From the NCBI RefSeq assembly GCF_900114915.1, contig NZ_FOUS01000005.1, positions 62,001 to 126,000 of the forward strand: 64,000 nt of DNA, read 5' to 3'. The number at the start of each line of letters is the position of its first letter. Within the stretch, counting starts at the first letter, position 1. The notes below the pieces were generated by a model, which ran no database searches, was not told the origin of the DNA, and saw only the letters and a program-made list of their open reading frames with translations. The position numbers and the translations under genes were made by a program. Shown piece by piece: positions 34,577 to 43,967 of this stretch. This stretch comes from Bradyrhizobium sp. Rc3b. GTDB taxonomy: Bacteria; Pseudomonadota; Alphaproteobacteria; Rhizobiales; Xanthobacteraceae.

Positions 34577-35107
34577 CTACTTCGGCAGCAGCGCCTTCAG
34601 CTTGTCCATGTCGCGCACGTTCATCTTGAAGCCGCCGGGCATCACGATGTCGCCGGGCTTCTGGTCCGGCTTGCAGGACCCGAGCCATTTGGCTTGCAGC
34701 GTCATGGTGGTATCGCGCCCCGCAGCGCCGGCGACACCGCCTTGTGCGTGCGAGGAGGTCTTCACCGTATAGGCCGAGTTGAAATCGCCGGTGATCTCGG
34801 CATGCGAGGTCGTGCTGACGCCGGCGACGCTGCATTCGGAATCGCTGACATAGCCGGTCGCGGTCTTCTTGATCTCCTGCTTGGCGCAGATCTGCTTGGC
34901 CATCGGGGAGACGTTGTTGCTCATCTCCTTGTCGACGGTCTCGTCGGTGCAGTGCTGCATGGTCATCTCGGGCACGGGCGAGCCTGATGTGACCAGCTTC
35001 ATCTCCCAAAGACCGGCCTTGCGCACCGGCAGGTCGTCGGCAAAGGCACCGCCTGCCGAAACCACGAGGCAAAGGGCCGAGCCGAGCAAAGCGAGTTTGC
35101 GCGTCAT
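34577..35107 (-). CDS. DUF3617 exported protein
   Basis: 176 residues with a signal peptide (MTRKLALLGSALCLVVSAGGAFA). The mature part fits DUF3617: RKAGLWEMKLVTSG, an HCTDE with Cys, CAKQEIKKTATGYVSDSEC and SHAEITGDFNSAY. These periplasmic proteins have no assigned role. Several Cys may form disulfides. Its end converges on the histidine kinase gene with an 11-base gap. Confidence 0.88.
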   Translation of the reverse strand: MTRKLALLGSALCLVVSAGGAFADDLPVRKAGLWEMKLVTSGSPVPEMTMQHCTDETVDKEMSNNVSPMAKQICAKQEIKKTATGYVSDSECSVAGVSTTSHAEITGDFNSAYTVKTSSHAQGGVAGAAGRDTTMTLQAKWLGSCKPDQKPGDIVMPGGFKMNVRDMDKLKALLPK

Positions 35108-35152
35108 GTGAAAAGGCTCCCGGCTGAGAGAGTGCGGCGTTACGACAACGCC

Positions 35153-35452
35153 TCAATAGAGCGTGCGGATCGGCTGGTCGGCGGCGCCATAAGGCACCCA
35201 GCGGCAGGAGAACGAGATGTAACCGCCCTCATAGGCCTGCACCGCCAGGAATTTCACGACCTTGCCGTAGCGCGCGCAGTGATCTACCGCCGCCTGGCGC
35301 GCATCGACCTGGGTGGCCATTGAATAGGCGATGATGCCGCCGGTGTCATTGCCCTTGAACGGCGGCACATAGTCAGCGCGCGCCGACTGGCTCGCCATCA
35401 TACCCGAGACAACCAGGCTGGCGAGAAGACCCGCGGCCGCAATGATTCGCAT
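35153..35452 (-). CDS. Small exported protein of unknown function
   Basis: 99 residues. The ATG at 35452 has GGAG eight bases upstream; a signal peptide (MRIIAAAGLLASLVVSG to about SARA) leads into a short mature domain with two Cys (DHCARYGKVVKFLA and SFSCRWVPYG) that may be linked. Family not recognised. It lies 45 bases upstream of the DUF3617 gene on the same strand, and both are exported, so they may be co-transcribed. Confidence 0.7.
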   Translation of the reverse strand: MRIIAAAGLLASLVVSGMMASQSARADYVPPFKGNDTGGIIAYSMATQVDARQAAVDHCARYGKVVKFLAVQAYEGGYISFSCRWVPYGAADQPIRTLY

Positions 35453-35636
35453 TCCCGTCACTCCAATTGGCTGGCGGGCAGTTTACGGTGCCGGGAGGGA
35501 AGTGGAAAGAACCCAAGCCTGCCAACCACGAAGTTGTGGTCAACTCCTGGCGAAGTGTTGCCGCGCTGCACTTGACCTCCCCCGGCCTTCGCGGCACCGT
35601 CCAACCTTCGCAAGACCTTAGCTGTCCGGATTGACC

Positions 35637-36098
35637 ATGCGCGTTTCCTTCCTGAAATTGCTCCGCTATGCCGCCGTGCTCGGCCTCATGTTCGGAGCGA
35701 TGTCGCTCGGTGAGGCCAGGGCCGCCAATCCGCTGGAGCTGAACTTCTGGCTGAGCGGCCCGCGCTATGACGGCGCCGTCGCCGATTGCGACCGGGCGCT
35801 GCCGACCATCGCCACCCAGTTCTGGGAAAAGGAAAGCACGTTCTGGAATTCCTCGTTGAGGATCACCAGCTTCGCCGCCGTTCGCGAGACCGCATTCCGG
35901 CCCTGGCAGTCCGACAATATTCCCCGCCGCTATTGCACCGGCGAGGCCATGCTCAATGACGGCAAGGTGCGCAAGGTGCACTTCTCGATCATCGAGGATG
36001 GCGGCTTCGCAGGCTATGGCAACGGCGTCGAGTGGTGCGTGGTCGGGCTCGACCGCAACTGGGCCTACAATCCGGCCTGCCGCGCCGCCAAGCCCTGA
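35637..36098 (+). CDS. Exported protein of unknown function
   Basis: 153 residues from the ATG at 35637, with a signal peptide (MRVSFLKLLRYAAVLGLMFG to about GEARA). The mature part has three Cys (CDRALPTI, YCTGEAML, WCVVGLD and a final PACRAA gives a fourth), so disulfides are likely. Trp- and Tyr-rich segments suggest a small extracytoplasmic binding domain. No known family is recognised. A weak ribosome site precedes the start. RNase T2 follows 118 bases later on the same strand. Confidence 0.75.
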   Translation: MRVSFLKLLRYAAVLGLMFGAMSLGEARAANPLELNFWLSGPRYDGAVADCDRALPTIATQFWEKESTFWNSSLRITSFAAVRETAFRPWQSDNIPRRYCTGEAMLNDGKVRKVHFSIIEDGGFAGYGNGVEWCVVGLDRNWAYNPACRAAKP

Positions 36099-36216
36099 TT
36101 GGGAAGCCCTGATTGGTCGCTCGAGGCGCCGAACGGCGGCCGCCCCGAATTTTGTTCTTGAAATGTTCCTATCGCCTGCTAGGCTTCCTTGCACAGTCTA
36201 GTTGAGGGGCGTCGCC

Positions 36217-36909
36217 ATGTTTCATTCCAGATTGCATCCGTTCTCCCGTCTCGTGATCTCCCTGACCCTTGCCGCCGGACTGGCCTTGTTGGCCGGTGGC
36301 GCGAACGCCCAGGACAAGCGGCAGAACGCGCCCGGCGAATTCGACTTCTATGTGCTGTCGCTGTCGTGGTCGCCCTCGTTCTGCGAGGAGGCCGCCGAGC
36401 GTGGCGGCCGCTCGCAGATCCAGTGCAGCGGTCGGCCCTACGCTTTCGTGGTGCATGGGCTGTGGCCACAATATGAGAACGGCTTCCCGGAATATTGCCA
36501 GCGGCCCGCACCGCGGCTGAACCGCAGCATCGTCTCCTCGATGCTTGATCTGATGCCGGCGCCGGGCCTGATCTTCAACGAATGGGACAAGCACGGCACC
36601 TGCTCGGGCCTCGAGGGCCGCAGCTATTTCGAGACGATCCGCAAGGCGCGCGCTGCGATCAAGATCCCGGCCGAATATCTCGATTTGTCGCAGGCCAAGA
36701 CCGTGGCACCGGCGGAAGTCGAGGAAGCCTTCATCAAGGCCAATCCGGGGCTGAGCAATGCCGCCGTCTCGGTCACCTGCAACCGGACGCGGCTGTCCGA
36801 GGTCCGTATCTGCCTCAGCAAGGACCTGCAATTCCGCGCTTGCGACGAGATCGAACGCCGCACCTGCCGCCGCGATCAGGTGACGATGCCGCCGATCAGG
36901 GGCGGATAG
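36217..36909 (+). CDS. Ribonuclease T2 family protein
   Basis: 230 residues with a signal peptide (about 1-31, ending GANAQ). Both catalytic segments are intact: HGLWPQ with His80, and NEWDKHGTC with Glu122 and His126. Cys residues around them fit the family disulfides. RNase T2 enzymes cut single-stranded RNA through a 2',3'-cyclic product, and this one would act in the periplasm or outside, scavenging RNA. The ATG at 36217 has GAGGGG upstream; a TTG at 36202 is weaker. Confidence 0.93.
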   Translation: MFHSRLHPFSRLVISLTLAAGLALLAGGANAQDKRQNAPGEFDFYVLSLSWSPSFCEEAAERGGRSQIQCSGRPYAFVVHGLWPQYENGFPEYCQRPAPRLNRSIVSSMLDLMPAPGLIFNEWDKHGTCSGLEGRSYFETIRKARAAIKIPAEYLDLSQAKTVAPAEVEEAFIKANPGLSNAAVSVTCNRTRLSEVRICLSKDLQFRACDEIERRTCRRDQVTMPPIRGG

Positions 36910-36920
36910 GATTTGTTCGC

Positions 36921-37047
36921 CGTCATTCCGGGGGCGCGCGCGGAGCGCGAACGATGATGCGCATTTGCGCATCTGAGAATCCATCCAGCAGCATGCGCCG
37001 TGGCGAAATGGATTCCGCGCTCGGTGCCATGCACCGCCCGAAATGAC
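36921..37047. repeat. Palindromic repeat with TGCGCATTTGCGCA core, copy 3
   Basis: Ends CGTCATTCCGGGGGCG and GCCCGAAATGACAG are inverted with mismatches. The core TGCGCATTTGCGCA at 36958-36971 differs by one base from the perfect palindrome in copies 1, 2 and 4. It separates the RNase T2 gene from rlmJ. Confidence 0.75.
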
Positions 37048-37086
37048 AGCAGTTACTTTCGGCGCGTGATGTCGTAACTCTTCGCC

Positions 37087-37947
37087 ATGAATTACCGCCA
37101 CGCCTTCCACGCCGGCAACTTCGCCGATGTCATCAAGCACATCGTGCTGGCGCGCATCATCACCTATCTGCAGGACAAGCCGGGGGCGTTCCGCGTCATC
37201 GACACCCATGCCGGCGCCGGCCTCTACGATCTCGACAGCGACGAGGCGCGCCGGGGCGGCGAATGGCTGACCGGCATCGCGCGGCTGATGCAGGCGCGCC
37301 TCTCGAACGAGACCCTCGCGCTGGTACAACCCTATCTCGATATCGTCCGCGCCTTCAATCCCAAGGGTGAGCTCAAGGCCTATCCAGGCTCGCCCTTGAT
37401 TGCGCGCGGCCTGCTCCGGCCGCAAGATCGGCTCATCGCATGCGAGCTCGAGCCGAAGGCGCGAAAAGCGCTGATCGACGTGCTGCGCCGCGACGAACAG
37501 GCCCGCGTGGTCGACCTCGACGGCTGGATGGCGCTGCCGGCTTTCGTGCCGCCGAAGGAGCGGCGCGGCCTCGTGCTGATCGATCCGCCCTTCGAGGCCA
37601 AGGACGAGTTCGAGCGGCTGGGCGAAGCCTTCTCCACCGCCTTCGCGAAATGGCCAACCGGCATCTATGTCATTTGGTATCCGGCCAAGATTCGGCGCGC
37701 CACCGACACACTGGTTCAAACGGTGGCGCGGCTCGCATCTGCAGCAAAACCGCCGGGAAATTGTCTGCGCCTCGAATTCAGCGTCGCGCCTCAGCTCGAT
37801 GGCGGAGCTCTCGCCTCCACCGGGCTCCTGATCGTCAATCCGCCCTACACGCTGCAGGGCGAGCTCAAGACGATCCTGCCCGAGCTGGAAATGCCGCTCG
37901 GCCAAGGTGGTGCTGCCAGATTCCGATTGGAGGTGCCCAAGCCTTAA
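37087..37947 (+). CDS. rlmJ: 23S rRNA (adenine(2030)-N(6))-methyltransferase RlmJ
   Basis: 286 residues. It begins MNYRHAFHAGNFADVIKHIV, the RlmJ signature. DTHAGAGLYDLDSDEA is the SAM region, EPKARKALIDVL follows, and LVLIDPPFEAKDEFERL holds the DPPF catalytic motif. It methylates A2030 (E. coli numbering) of 23S rRNA. The length matches E. coli RlmJ (280). It stands alone between repeats. Confidence 0.95.
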   Translation: MNYRHAFHAGNFADVIKHIVLARIITYLQDKPGAFRVIDTHAGAGLYDLDSDEARRGGEWLTGIARLMQARLSNETLALVQPYLDIVRAFNPKGELKAYPGSPLIARGLLRPQDRLIACELEPKARKALIDVLRRDEQARVVDLDGWMALPAFVPPKERRGLVLIDPPFEAKDEFERLGEAFSTAFAKWPTGIYVIWYPAKIRRATDTLVQTVARLASAAKPPGNCLRLEFSVAPQLDGGALASTGLLIVNPPYTLQGELKTILPELEMPLGQGGAARFRLEVPKP

Positions 37948-38211
37948 AGCCAGCCCGTAACACTCCGGCATTCTTGGGAAAAATATGCAGGAGCGGTAGT
38001 CAATCTGCAGAGAACCGTATTATGCTGTTTCCGTGACTGGCTTTACGTTCCGCTTCCGCGAATGGTTGCGGCGGAGTGAAGGCCTAAGAAAGATCCGGCC
38101 GGACCGTTGAAGTCCGCCCAAGGATGGCCAGCTCCCGGGCTCCGTAGTGCCCCGTCATGTCGTGACGTGAGTCTGCGTCGCGGCGGAGGAGCAATGAGGG
38201 GGAGTTTCCCG

Positions 38212-38427
38212 ATGGCCATGACGGGAACGGTCAAGTTTTTCAACGGCGAACGCGGCTACGGTTTCATCAAGCCTGACGACGGCGGCCGCGACGTCTTCGT
38301 ACATATTACTGCTGTGGAGCGGGCCGGACTGAAGGACCTTGCGGAAGGACAGCGTATTACTTTCGAAGTCGAACCCGACAAGAAGGGGAAGGGACCGAAG
38401 GCGGTCAATCTGGTCATCCTCTCCTAG
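38212..38427 (+). CDS. Cold-shock domain protein
   Basis: 71 residues, MAMTGTVKFFNGERGYGFIKPDDGGRD-type sequence with both RNA-binding motifs (GYGFIKP and DVFVHIT). It binds single-stranded RNA and DNA as a chaperone. Two in-frame ATGs have good ribosome sites: 38212 (GGGGGAG, seven bases away) and 38194 (GGAGGA, close to the ATG), the latter adding six residues. The leader of about 160 bases upstream is unusually long and rich in short hairpins, as in other cold-shock mRNAs. Confidence 0.93.
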   Translation: MAMTGTVKFFNGERGYGFIKPDDGGRDVFVHITAVERAGLKDLAEGQRITFEVEPDKKGKGPKAVNLVILS

Positions 38428-38478
38428 CGGGCCTGACGCACAACATTCGGCGCAATACTTGGCGCAAAAATACTTGGC

Positions 38479-38507
38479 AAAAAAATCCCGGCCGCGAGCG
38501 GCCGGGA
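38479..38507 (-). terminator. Intrinsic terminator for the outer-membrane protein gene
   Basis: On the minus strand CCCGGCCGC and GCGGCCGGG form the stem, followed by ATTTTTTTGCC. It lies 32 bases beyond the stop of the minus-strand barrel gene. On the plus strand the same hairpin could also end the cold-shock transcript. Confidence 0.85.
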
Positions 38508-38538
38508 GGTTGTGGTCCGGTATTTTTTTCTTCAGCTA

Positions 38539-39162
38539 TCAGAAGCGATAGTTCACGCCTGCGCGCACAACGCTGGCGCTATAGCCGTTTGACACCCCTG
38601 TAATTGCGAACTGTGTCGTTGACAGATCGATGTAGAGATATTCCAGCTTGGCGCTCCAGTTCGGGGCCAGACCGACTTCCGCACCGGCGCCGATGGTCCA
38701 GCCGGCGGTGGTGTGCGATTCCGTCCAGCCGAAGGTCTGCGCACGCAGCTCGCCGAAGGCGAGGCCGGCGGTGCCATAGAACAGCACGTTGCTGAAGGCA
38801 TAGCCGGCGCGGCCGCGCAGGGTGCCGAACCACGGATTGGAGAATTTCCACGGCGCGAAGGTGTCGTCGGCACCCGCGGCCTGGATGTCGCCCTCGACGC
38901 CGAACACAAAGGGGCCATTCTGGAAGTTGTAGCCGGCCTGCACGCCGCCGACGAAGCCCGACGGCTTCGAGGGGTTGTTGTCCACCGAGCCCCATTCATA
39001 GCCGATGTTGCCGCCGAGATACGGGCCTGCCCAGCTATATGCGTTGAGCGGCTGGTTGACGGTATAGGGTGCGCGCTGACCGTAAGTCATGTCGGCGGCC
39101 TCCGCCGAAGCTGTCCAGCCGGCGGCAACCAACGCGGCTGCGCCCACAACGAGCCTCTTCAT
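38539..39162 (-). CDS. Outer-membrane beta-barrel protein (Omp25/Omp31-type)
   Basis: 207 residues. A signal peptide ends at about ASAEA; the mature barrel begins DMTYGQRAPYTV and has SWAGPYLGGNIGYEWGSVD, the rhizobial Omp25/31 pattern, with AGYAFSNVLFYGTAGLAFG and ending RAGVNYRF. The final Phe is the barrel-insertion signal. It is a structural or weak-porin protein anchored in the outer membrane. The ATG at 39162 is preceded by GGAGTTAAG; a GTG sits one codon earlier. Confidence 0.9.
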   Translation of the reverse strand: MKRLVVGAAALVAAGWTASAEAADMTYGQRAPYTVNQPLNAYSWAGPYLGGNIGYEWGSVDNNPSKPSGFVGGVQAGYNFQNGPFVFGVEGDIQAAGADDTFAPWKFSNPWFGTLRGRAGYAFSNVLFYGTAGLAFGELRAQTFGWTESHTTAGWTIGAGAEVGLAPNWSAKLEYLYIDLSTTQFAITGVSNGYSASVVRAGVNYRF

Positions 39163-39412
39163 CACTTAACTCCAACGCAACTGCCGTCACCGGTGCGGCC
39201 CCCGCGCCGCCGCGCGAGGCAAAACGCATGGTTACGGAACCACCACTTTTTCGCGTAAGATTTATCGAGAGTTTTAAGTTAAAGGGCTGTTAAGCTGGGT
39301 TACCGCGCTGTTAACAGGCTTAAGCAAGCGTTACCGGGAACTGCGCCGCCATCCTGTGCGTGCCGCACGGCCGGAACTTCAAATCGGCACCCCCAGCGCC
39401 TAAATTCGCTCC

Positions 39413-41467
39413 ATGGTTCACGATTCCACCGACAATCCGGAAGACCGCGCGCGCAAACCCGTGCGTGGCGCCGTGCCGGACGTCCCAGCCGAAACGCCTC
39501 CGGACCTCGATCCCGCCACCAGCGGCGGCGATGACGAGGACGATGCGCGGCTGCCCGATATCCTGGAAGAGAGCGGCGCCGTCGGCGAAGGACCGCTGGC
39601 GACTGGCCATGAGGCGATCGAACGCGCGGTCCGGCTCGCCCCGACCTCGCCCGGCGTCTATCGCATGCTCAATGCGAATGCCGACGTGCTCTATGTCGGC
39701 AAGGCCAAGAACGTCAAAAAGCGCCTTTCCAACTATGCGCGCCAGAATGCACCGCAGCCGGCCCGCATCCTGCGCATGATCGCGGCCACGGTGACCGTGG
39801 AGATCGTCTCGACCAACACCGAGACCGAGGCGCTGCTGCTGGAAGCCAACCTCATCAAGCAGCTGCGGCCGCGCTTCAACGTGCAGCTGCGCGACGACAA
39901 ATCGTTTCCCTACATCCTGATCACCGGCGACCATTGGGCGCCGCAGATCCTGAAACATCGCGGCGCGCAGAGCCGGCCGGGGCGCTATTTCGGGCCCTTC
40001 GCCTCCGCCGGCGCAGTCAACCGCACCATCACGGCGCTGCAGCGCGCCTTCCTGATCCGCTCCTGCACCGATTCCTTCTTCGAGAGCCGCAGCCGGCCCT
40101 GCCTGCTCTACCAGATCCGCCGCTGCGCCGGCCCCTGCACCCGAGAGATCGACTTCGGCGGCTATACCACCCTGGTGCGCGAGGCGAGTGACTTCCTGTC
40201 CGGCAAGAGCCATGCGGTGAAGCAGGAGCTTGCAGGCGAGATGGAGAAGGCGTCCGGTGAGCTCGAGTTCGAGCGCGCCGCGCTCTACCGCGACCGCCTC
40301 GCCGCGCTGTCGGCGATCCAGTCGCAGCAGGGCATCAATCCGCGCACGGTGGAGGAGGCCGACGTGTTCGCCATCCATCAGGAGGGCGGCTTCTCCTGCG
40401 TCGAGGTGTTCTTCTTCCGCACCGGCCAGAACTGGGGCAACCGGGCCTATTTTCCGCGCGCGGAGAAGACGTACACCCCGGAAGAGGTGCTCGGCTCCTT
40501 CCTCGCCCAGTTCTACGACGACAAGCCGCCGCCGAGGAACATCCTGCTCTCGCACGAGATCGAGGAAAGCGAGCTGCTCGCCAATGCGCTGTCGATCAAG
40601 GCCGGCCACAAGGTCGAGGTCACCGCGCCCAAGCGCGGCGAGAAAAAGGAACTCGTCGCCCACGCGTTGACCAATGCGCGCGAAGCCCTCGGCCGCAAGC
40701 TCGCGGACACCGCCACGCAAAGCCGCCTGCTCGATGCCATCGCCACGACGCTGAGCCTGCCCCATTCGCCCAAGCGCATCGAGGTCTACGACAACAGCCA
40801 CATCCAGGGCACCAATGCGGTCGGCGCCATGATCGTCGCCGGCCCCGACGGTTTCGTGAAGAACCAGTACCGCAAGTTCAACATCAAGTCGGAAGGGATC
40901 ACGCCGGGCGACGACTTCGCCATGATGCGCGAGGTGCTGGAGCGGCGCTTCAAGCGCCTGATCAACCCGCCCGAGGAGGGTGCGACCAAAGCCAAGGACG
41001 ACGACTTCCCGCAATGGCCTGATCTCGTCATCATCGACGGCGGCCGCGGCCAGCTCAACGCCGTTCGCGAGATCTTCGCCAATCTCGGCCTGACCCAGGT
41101 GTCGCTGATGTCGGTCGCCAAGGGGCCGGACCGGGATGCCGGACGCGAGACCCTGTTCATGCCCGAGCGCGAGGCGATCAAGCTGGAGCCGCGCGATCCC
41201 GTGCTCTATTTCATCCAGCGGCTGCGCGACGAGGCCCACCGCTTCGTCATCGGCTCCCACCGCAAGCTGCGCAAGAAGGACATCCGCGAGGCCGGTTTGC
41301 AGGAGATTCCGGGCATCGGCCCGTCACGCAAACGTGCCTTGCTGCATCATTTCGGAACCCTGAAGGAGATCGAACGGGCCTCGATCGCCGATCTCGGCAA
41401 GGTTCCGGGGGTCAGTGCCGAGAGTGCGCGCAGGATTTTCGAGTATTTCCATCCCCAGCCGGGATGA
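39413..41467 (+). CDS. uvrC: UvrABC excision nuclease subunit C
   Basis: 684 residues. UvrC makes both incisions in nucleotide excision repair with UvrB. In order: an acidic N-terminal tail (about 70 residues) not found in E. coli, the GIY-YIG domain ([24 protein letters not shown]), an [10 protein letters not shown] and [16 protein letters not shown]ys region, a UVR domain (residues about 275-300), the RNase H-like half ([29 protein letters not shown]) and two HhH motifs ([18 protein letters not shown]). It begins a run with pgsA, moaD, moaE and prmB. Confidence 0.97.
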   Translation: MVHDSTDNPEDRARKPVRGAVPDVPAETPPDLDPATSGGDDEDDARLPDILEESGAVGEGPLATGHEAIERAVRLAPTSPGVYRMLNANADVLYVGKAKNVKKRLSNYARQNAPQPARILRMIAATVTVEIVSTNTETEALLLEANLIKQLRPRFNVQLRDDKSFPYILITGDHWAPQILKHRGAQSRPGRYFGPFASAGAVNRTITALQRAFLIRSCTDSFFESRSRPCLLYQIRRCAGPCTREIDFGGYTTLVREASDFLSGKSHAVKQELAGEMEKASGELEFERAALYRDRLAALSAIQSQQGINPRTVEEADVFAIHQEGGFSCVEVFFFRTGQNWGNRAYFPRAEKTYTPEEVLGSFLAQFYDDKPPPRNILLSHEIEESELLANALSIKAGHKVEVTAPKRGEKKELVAHALTNAREALGRKLADTATQSRLLDAIATTLSLPHSPKRIEVYDNSHIQGTNAVGAMIVAGPDGFVKNQYRKFNIKSEGITPGDDFAMMREVLERRFKRLINPPEEGATKAKDDDFPQWPDLVIIDGGRGQLNAVREIFANLGLTQVSLMSVAKGPDRDAGRETLFMPEREAIKLEPRDPVLYFIQRLRDEAHRFVIGSHRKLRKKDIREAGLQEIPGIGPSRKRALLHHFGTLKEIERASIADLGKVPGVSAESARRIFEYFHPQPG

Positions 41468-41564
41468 ATTAAAGGGGGACCGCAGTCATATGATCGTCGT
41501 GTCCGCACCTCATTTGGGGTGCGGGACGGTTGACGTTCAGGCAGCAGCGGTATTGGTAGGACGG

Positions 41565-42182
41565 ATGAACATCGCCACCACACGAGGGACGACCAGCCGC
41601 GCGATGTCCCTCCCCAACATCCTGACCTATGGCCGGATCGCCGCGATCCCGGTCGTCGTCGGATGCATCTATGCGCAGTCGATTCTGGATCAGCCGCTCT
41701 GGCTGCGCTGGGTGGCGGTCGCCCTCTTCATCGCGGCCGCGGTCACCGATTACCTCGACGGCTATTACGCGCGGATCTGGAATCAGCAATCGGCGTTCGG
41801 CCGGATGCTCGACCCGATCGCCGACAAGCTATTGGTCGCCTCGTGCCTGCTGATGCTGGCCGCCGACGGCATCATCCATGGCTGGTCGCTGTGGGCCGCC
41901 ATCGTGATCCTGTGCCGCGAGATCCTGGTCTCGGGCCTGCGCGAATACCTCGCCGCGCTCCGGGTCAGCGTGCCCGTGACCAAGCTTGCGAAGTGGAAGA
42001 CCACGGTCCAGCTCGTCGCGATCGGCTTCCTGCTCGCAGGACCGGCCGGCGACGAGGTGGTGCCCGTCGTCTCGATGATTGGCCTCGCGCTGCTGTGGGC
42101 CTCGGCGATCGTGACCATCTATACCGGCTACGATTATTTCCGCGCCGGCATCCATCACCTCATCAAGGAGGACGAGGGATGA
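41565..42182 (+). CDS. pgsA: CDP-diacylglycerol--glycerol-3-phosphate 3-phosphatidyltransferase
   Basis: 205 residues with about four membrane helices. The CDP-alcohol phosphotransferase motif DG..AR........G...D...D is present as DYLDGYYARIWNQQSAFGRM-LDPIADK (two pieces). It makes phosphatidylglycerol phosphate, leading to phosphatidylglycerol, which Lgt in this window uses as donor. The ATG at 41565 has GGTAGG upstream. Its stop overlaps the moaD start (ATGA). Confidence 0.96.
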   Translation: MNIATTRGTTSRAMSLPNILTYGRIAAIPVVVGCIYAQSILDQPLWLRWVAVALFIAAAVTDYLDGYYARIWNQQSAFGRMLDPIADKLLVASCLLMLAADGIIHGWSLWAAIVILCREILVSGLREYLAALRVSVPVTKLAKWKTTVQLVAIGFLLAGPAGDEVVPVVSMIGLALLWASAIVTIYTGYDYFRAGIHHLIKEDEG

Positions 42183-42430
42183 AGGTGAAGTATTTCGCCT
42201 GGGTGCGCGAGCGCGTCGGCAAGGCGGAGGAGACCATCGAGCCGCCGGCGACCGTGCGCACCGTCGAGGAGTTGATCGCCTGGCTGTCCGGCCAGAGCGA
42301 GGCCTATGCCTACGCGTTCGAGAAGCCGAAGGTGATCCGCACCGCGATCGACCACGCTCATGTCAAATCGGATGCCGCGATCGCGGGCGCCCGCGAGATC
42401 GCGTTTTTCCCGCCGATGACCGGCGGTTAG
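42179..42430 (+). CDS. moaD: Molybdopterin synthase small subunit
   Basis: 83 residues with a ubiquitin-like fold (MKVKYFAWVRERVGKAEE) and the essential C-terminal Gly-Gly (PPMTGG), which is adenylated and thiocarboxylated to carry sulfur. It forms molybdopterin synthase with MoaE. The ATG overlaps the pgsA stop by four bases; moaE follows 3 bases after its stop. Confidence 0.97.
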   Translation: MKVKYFAWVRERVGKAEETIEPPATVRTVEELIAWLSGQSEAYAYAFEKPKVIRTAIDHAHVKSDAAIAGAREIAFFPPMTGG

Positions 42431-42433
42431 GCC

Positions 42434-42916
42434 ATGTCTTCCCCAGCCGCCAGCTGCCCTGTCACCATCCGTATTCAGGAAGACGATTTCGACATCGCGC
42501 GCGAGATCGCGGTCCTGACCAAGAGCCGGACCGACATCGGCGCGGTCGTGAGCTTCTCCGGCATCTGCCGCGCGGACGATGACAGCGCCAAGGTCGCCGC
42601 GCTCACGCTCGAGCACTATCCTGGCATGGCCGAGGAAGAGATCATGCGCCATGCCGACGAGGCGACCTCGCGCTGGCCGCTGAACGGCGTCACCGTGATC
42701 CATCGCGTCGGCCGCTTCATGCCGGGCCAGAACATCGTGCTGGTGCTGACCGCCTCGCAGCACCGCCAGGCCGCATTCCATGCCGCCGAGTTCCTGATGG
42801 ACTACCTCAAGACCAGCGCCCCGTTCTGGAAGAAGGAAGAGAGCGCCACCGGCACCGGCTGGGTCGAGGCCCACGCCCGTGACGACGAGGCCGCCGCACG
42901 CTGGACCAAATCCTGA
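42434..42916 (+). CDS. moaE: Molybdopterin synthase catalytic subunit
   Basis: 160 residues. MoaE motifs are GAVVSFSGICRADDD, LEHYPGMAEEEI, VTVIHRVGRFMPGQNIV and a C-terminal LKTSAPFWKKE with the catalytic lysines. It converts cyclic pyranopterin monophosphate to molybdopterin using sulfur from MoaD. The next gene starts inside its stop codon (TGATG). Other moa genes are not in this window. Confidence 0.97.
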   Translation: MSSPAASCPVTIRIQEDDFDIAREIAVLTKSRTDIGAVVSFSGICRADDDSAKVAALTLEHYPGMAEEEIMRHADEATSRWPLNGVTVIHRVGRFMPGQNIVLVLTASQHRQAAFHAAEFLMDYLKTSAPFWKKEESATGTGWVEAHARDDEAAARWTKS

Positions 42917-43875
42917 TGGCAAGAGCATCCAAAAAGACCGCGCGCAGCCGCGCCGCGCCGAAGCTCGCGACAGTCGGACGCGGCGAGCTTCTCACGCTGC
43001 TCGACTATGTCCGCTACGCGGTGAGCCGCTTCGTTGAAGCAAAACTCGCCTTTGCTCATGGCACGACCGATCCGGTCGCCGAAGCCGCCTTCCTGGTCTG
43101 CGAGGCGCTGCATCTGCATCCCGAACAGCTCGAAAGCTTTGCCAACGCGCGCGTCACGGCCGCCGAGGGCAAGACCGTGCTCGATCTGATCCACCAGCGC
43201 GTGACCACGCGCAAACCGGCCGCCTATCTCGTCAACAAGATCTACATGCGTGGCCTGCCCTTCTATGTCGACGAGCGCGTCATCGTTCCGCGCTCCTTCA
43301 TCGGCGAACTGCTGGATTCGCATTTTGGCGGCGACGGCGAGGCCGGATCGCTGATCGACGACCCTACGGGCGTAGAGCGCGTGCTCGATCTCTGCACGGG
43401 ATCGGGATGCCTCGCCATCCTCGCCGCGCAGCATTTCCCGAACGCCGCCGTCGATGCCGTCGATATCTCGAAGGGAGCGTTCGAGGTCGCCACGCGAAAT
43501 GTCGGCGAATACGGGCTCGAGGACCGGATCAGCCTGTATCGCGGCGATCTGTTCGCTCCGCTCGGCGATGCGCGTTACGACCTGATCATCACCAACCCGC
43601 CCTATGTCGACGCAGAAGGCATGGCCGCACTGCCGCCTGAGTGCCGGGCCGAACCCAAGCTCGCCTTCGACGGTGGCGCCGACGGCCTCGACGTGGTCCG
43701 CCGCATCCTGGCTGAGGCGCCCGATCATCTCACCCCGGACGGCGGACTGATCTGCGAGATCGGCCGCGGCCGCGAATTGGTCGACGAGGCCTTTCCGGAA
43801 CTGCCGCTGCTCTGGCTCGACACCGAAGACTCCGAGGGCGAGGTGTTCTGGATCGCGGCCGCCGATCTCGCCTGA
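42916..43875 (+). CDS. prmB: Ribosomal protein L3 N5-glutamine methyltransferase
   Basis: 319 residues, HemK-family SAM methyltransferase. The N-terminal helical domain has AVSRFVEAKLAFAHGTTDP and AAYLVNKIYMRGLPFYVDE and VPRSFIGELL, which fit PrmB rather than PrmC. SAM motif LDLCTGSGCLAI and catalytic NPPYVDAEGM follow. It methylates Gln of L3 during ribosome assembly in E. coli. The ATG overlaps the moaE stop by one base, so it is read with the molybdopterin genes although it has no link to them. Confidence 0.92.
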   Translation: MARASKKTARSRAAPKLATVGRGELLTLLDYVRYAVSRFVEAKLAFAHGTTDPVAEAAFLVCEALHLHPEQLESFANARVTAAEGKTVLDLIHQRVTTRKPAAYLVNKIYMRGLPFYVDERVIVPRSFIGELLDSHFGGDGEAGSLIDDPTGVERVLDLCTGSGCLAILAAQHFPNAAVDAVDISKGAFEVATRNVGEYGLEDRISLYRGDLFAPLGDARYDLIITNPPYVDAEGMAALPPECRAEPKLAFDGGADGLDVVRRILAEAPDHLTPDGGLICEIGRGRELVDEAFPELPLLWLDTEDSEGEVFWIAAADLA

Positions 43876-43967
43876 TTCACCACGACGGACGGAGCTCCGT
43901 CGGAACAAGTCAAATTCCGCCACGTTCATCCCCCGAACGAATTTTCTCGCTCTCGGAGGATGTCCGT

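Noticed and set aside
39320..41260. 646-residue open frame antisense to uvrC
   Set aside because: A compositional shadow; the sense strand has an unmistakable UvrC.
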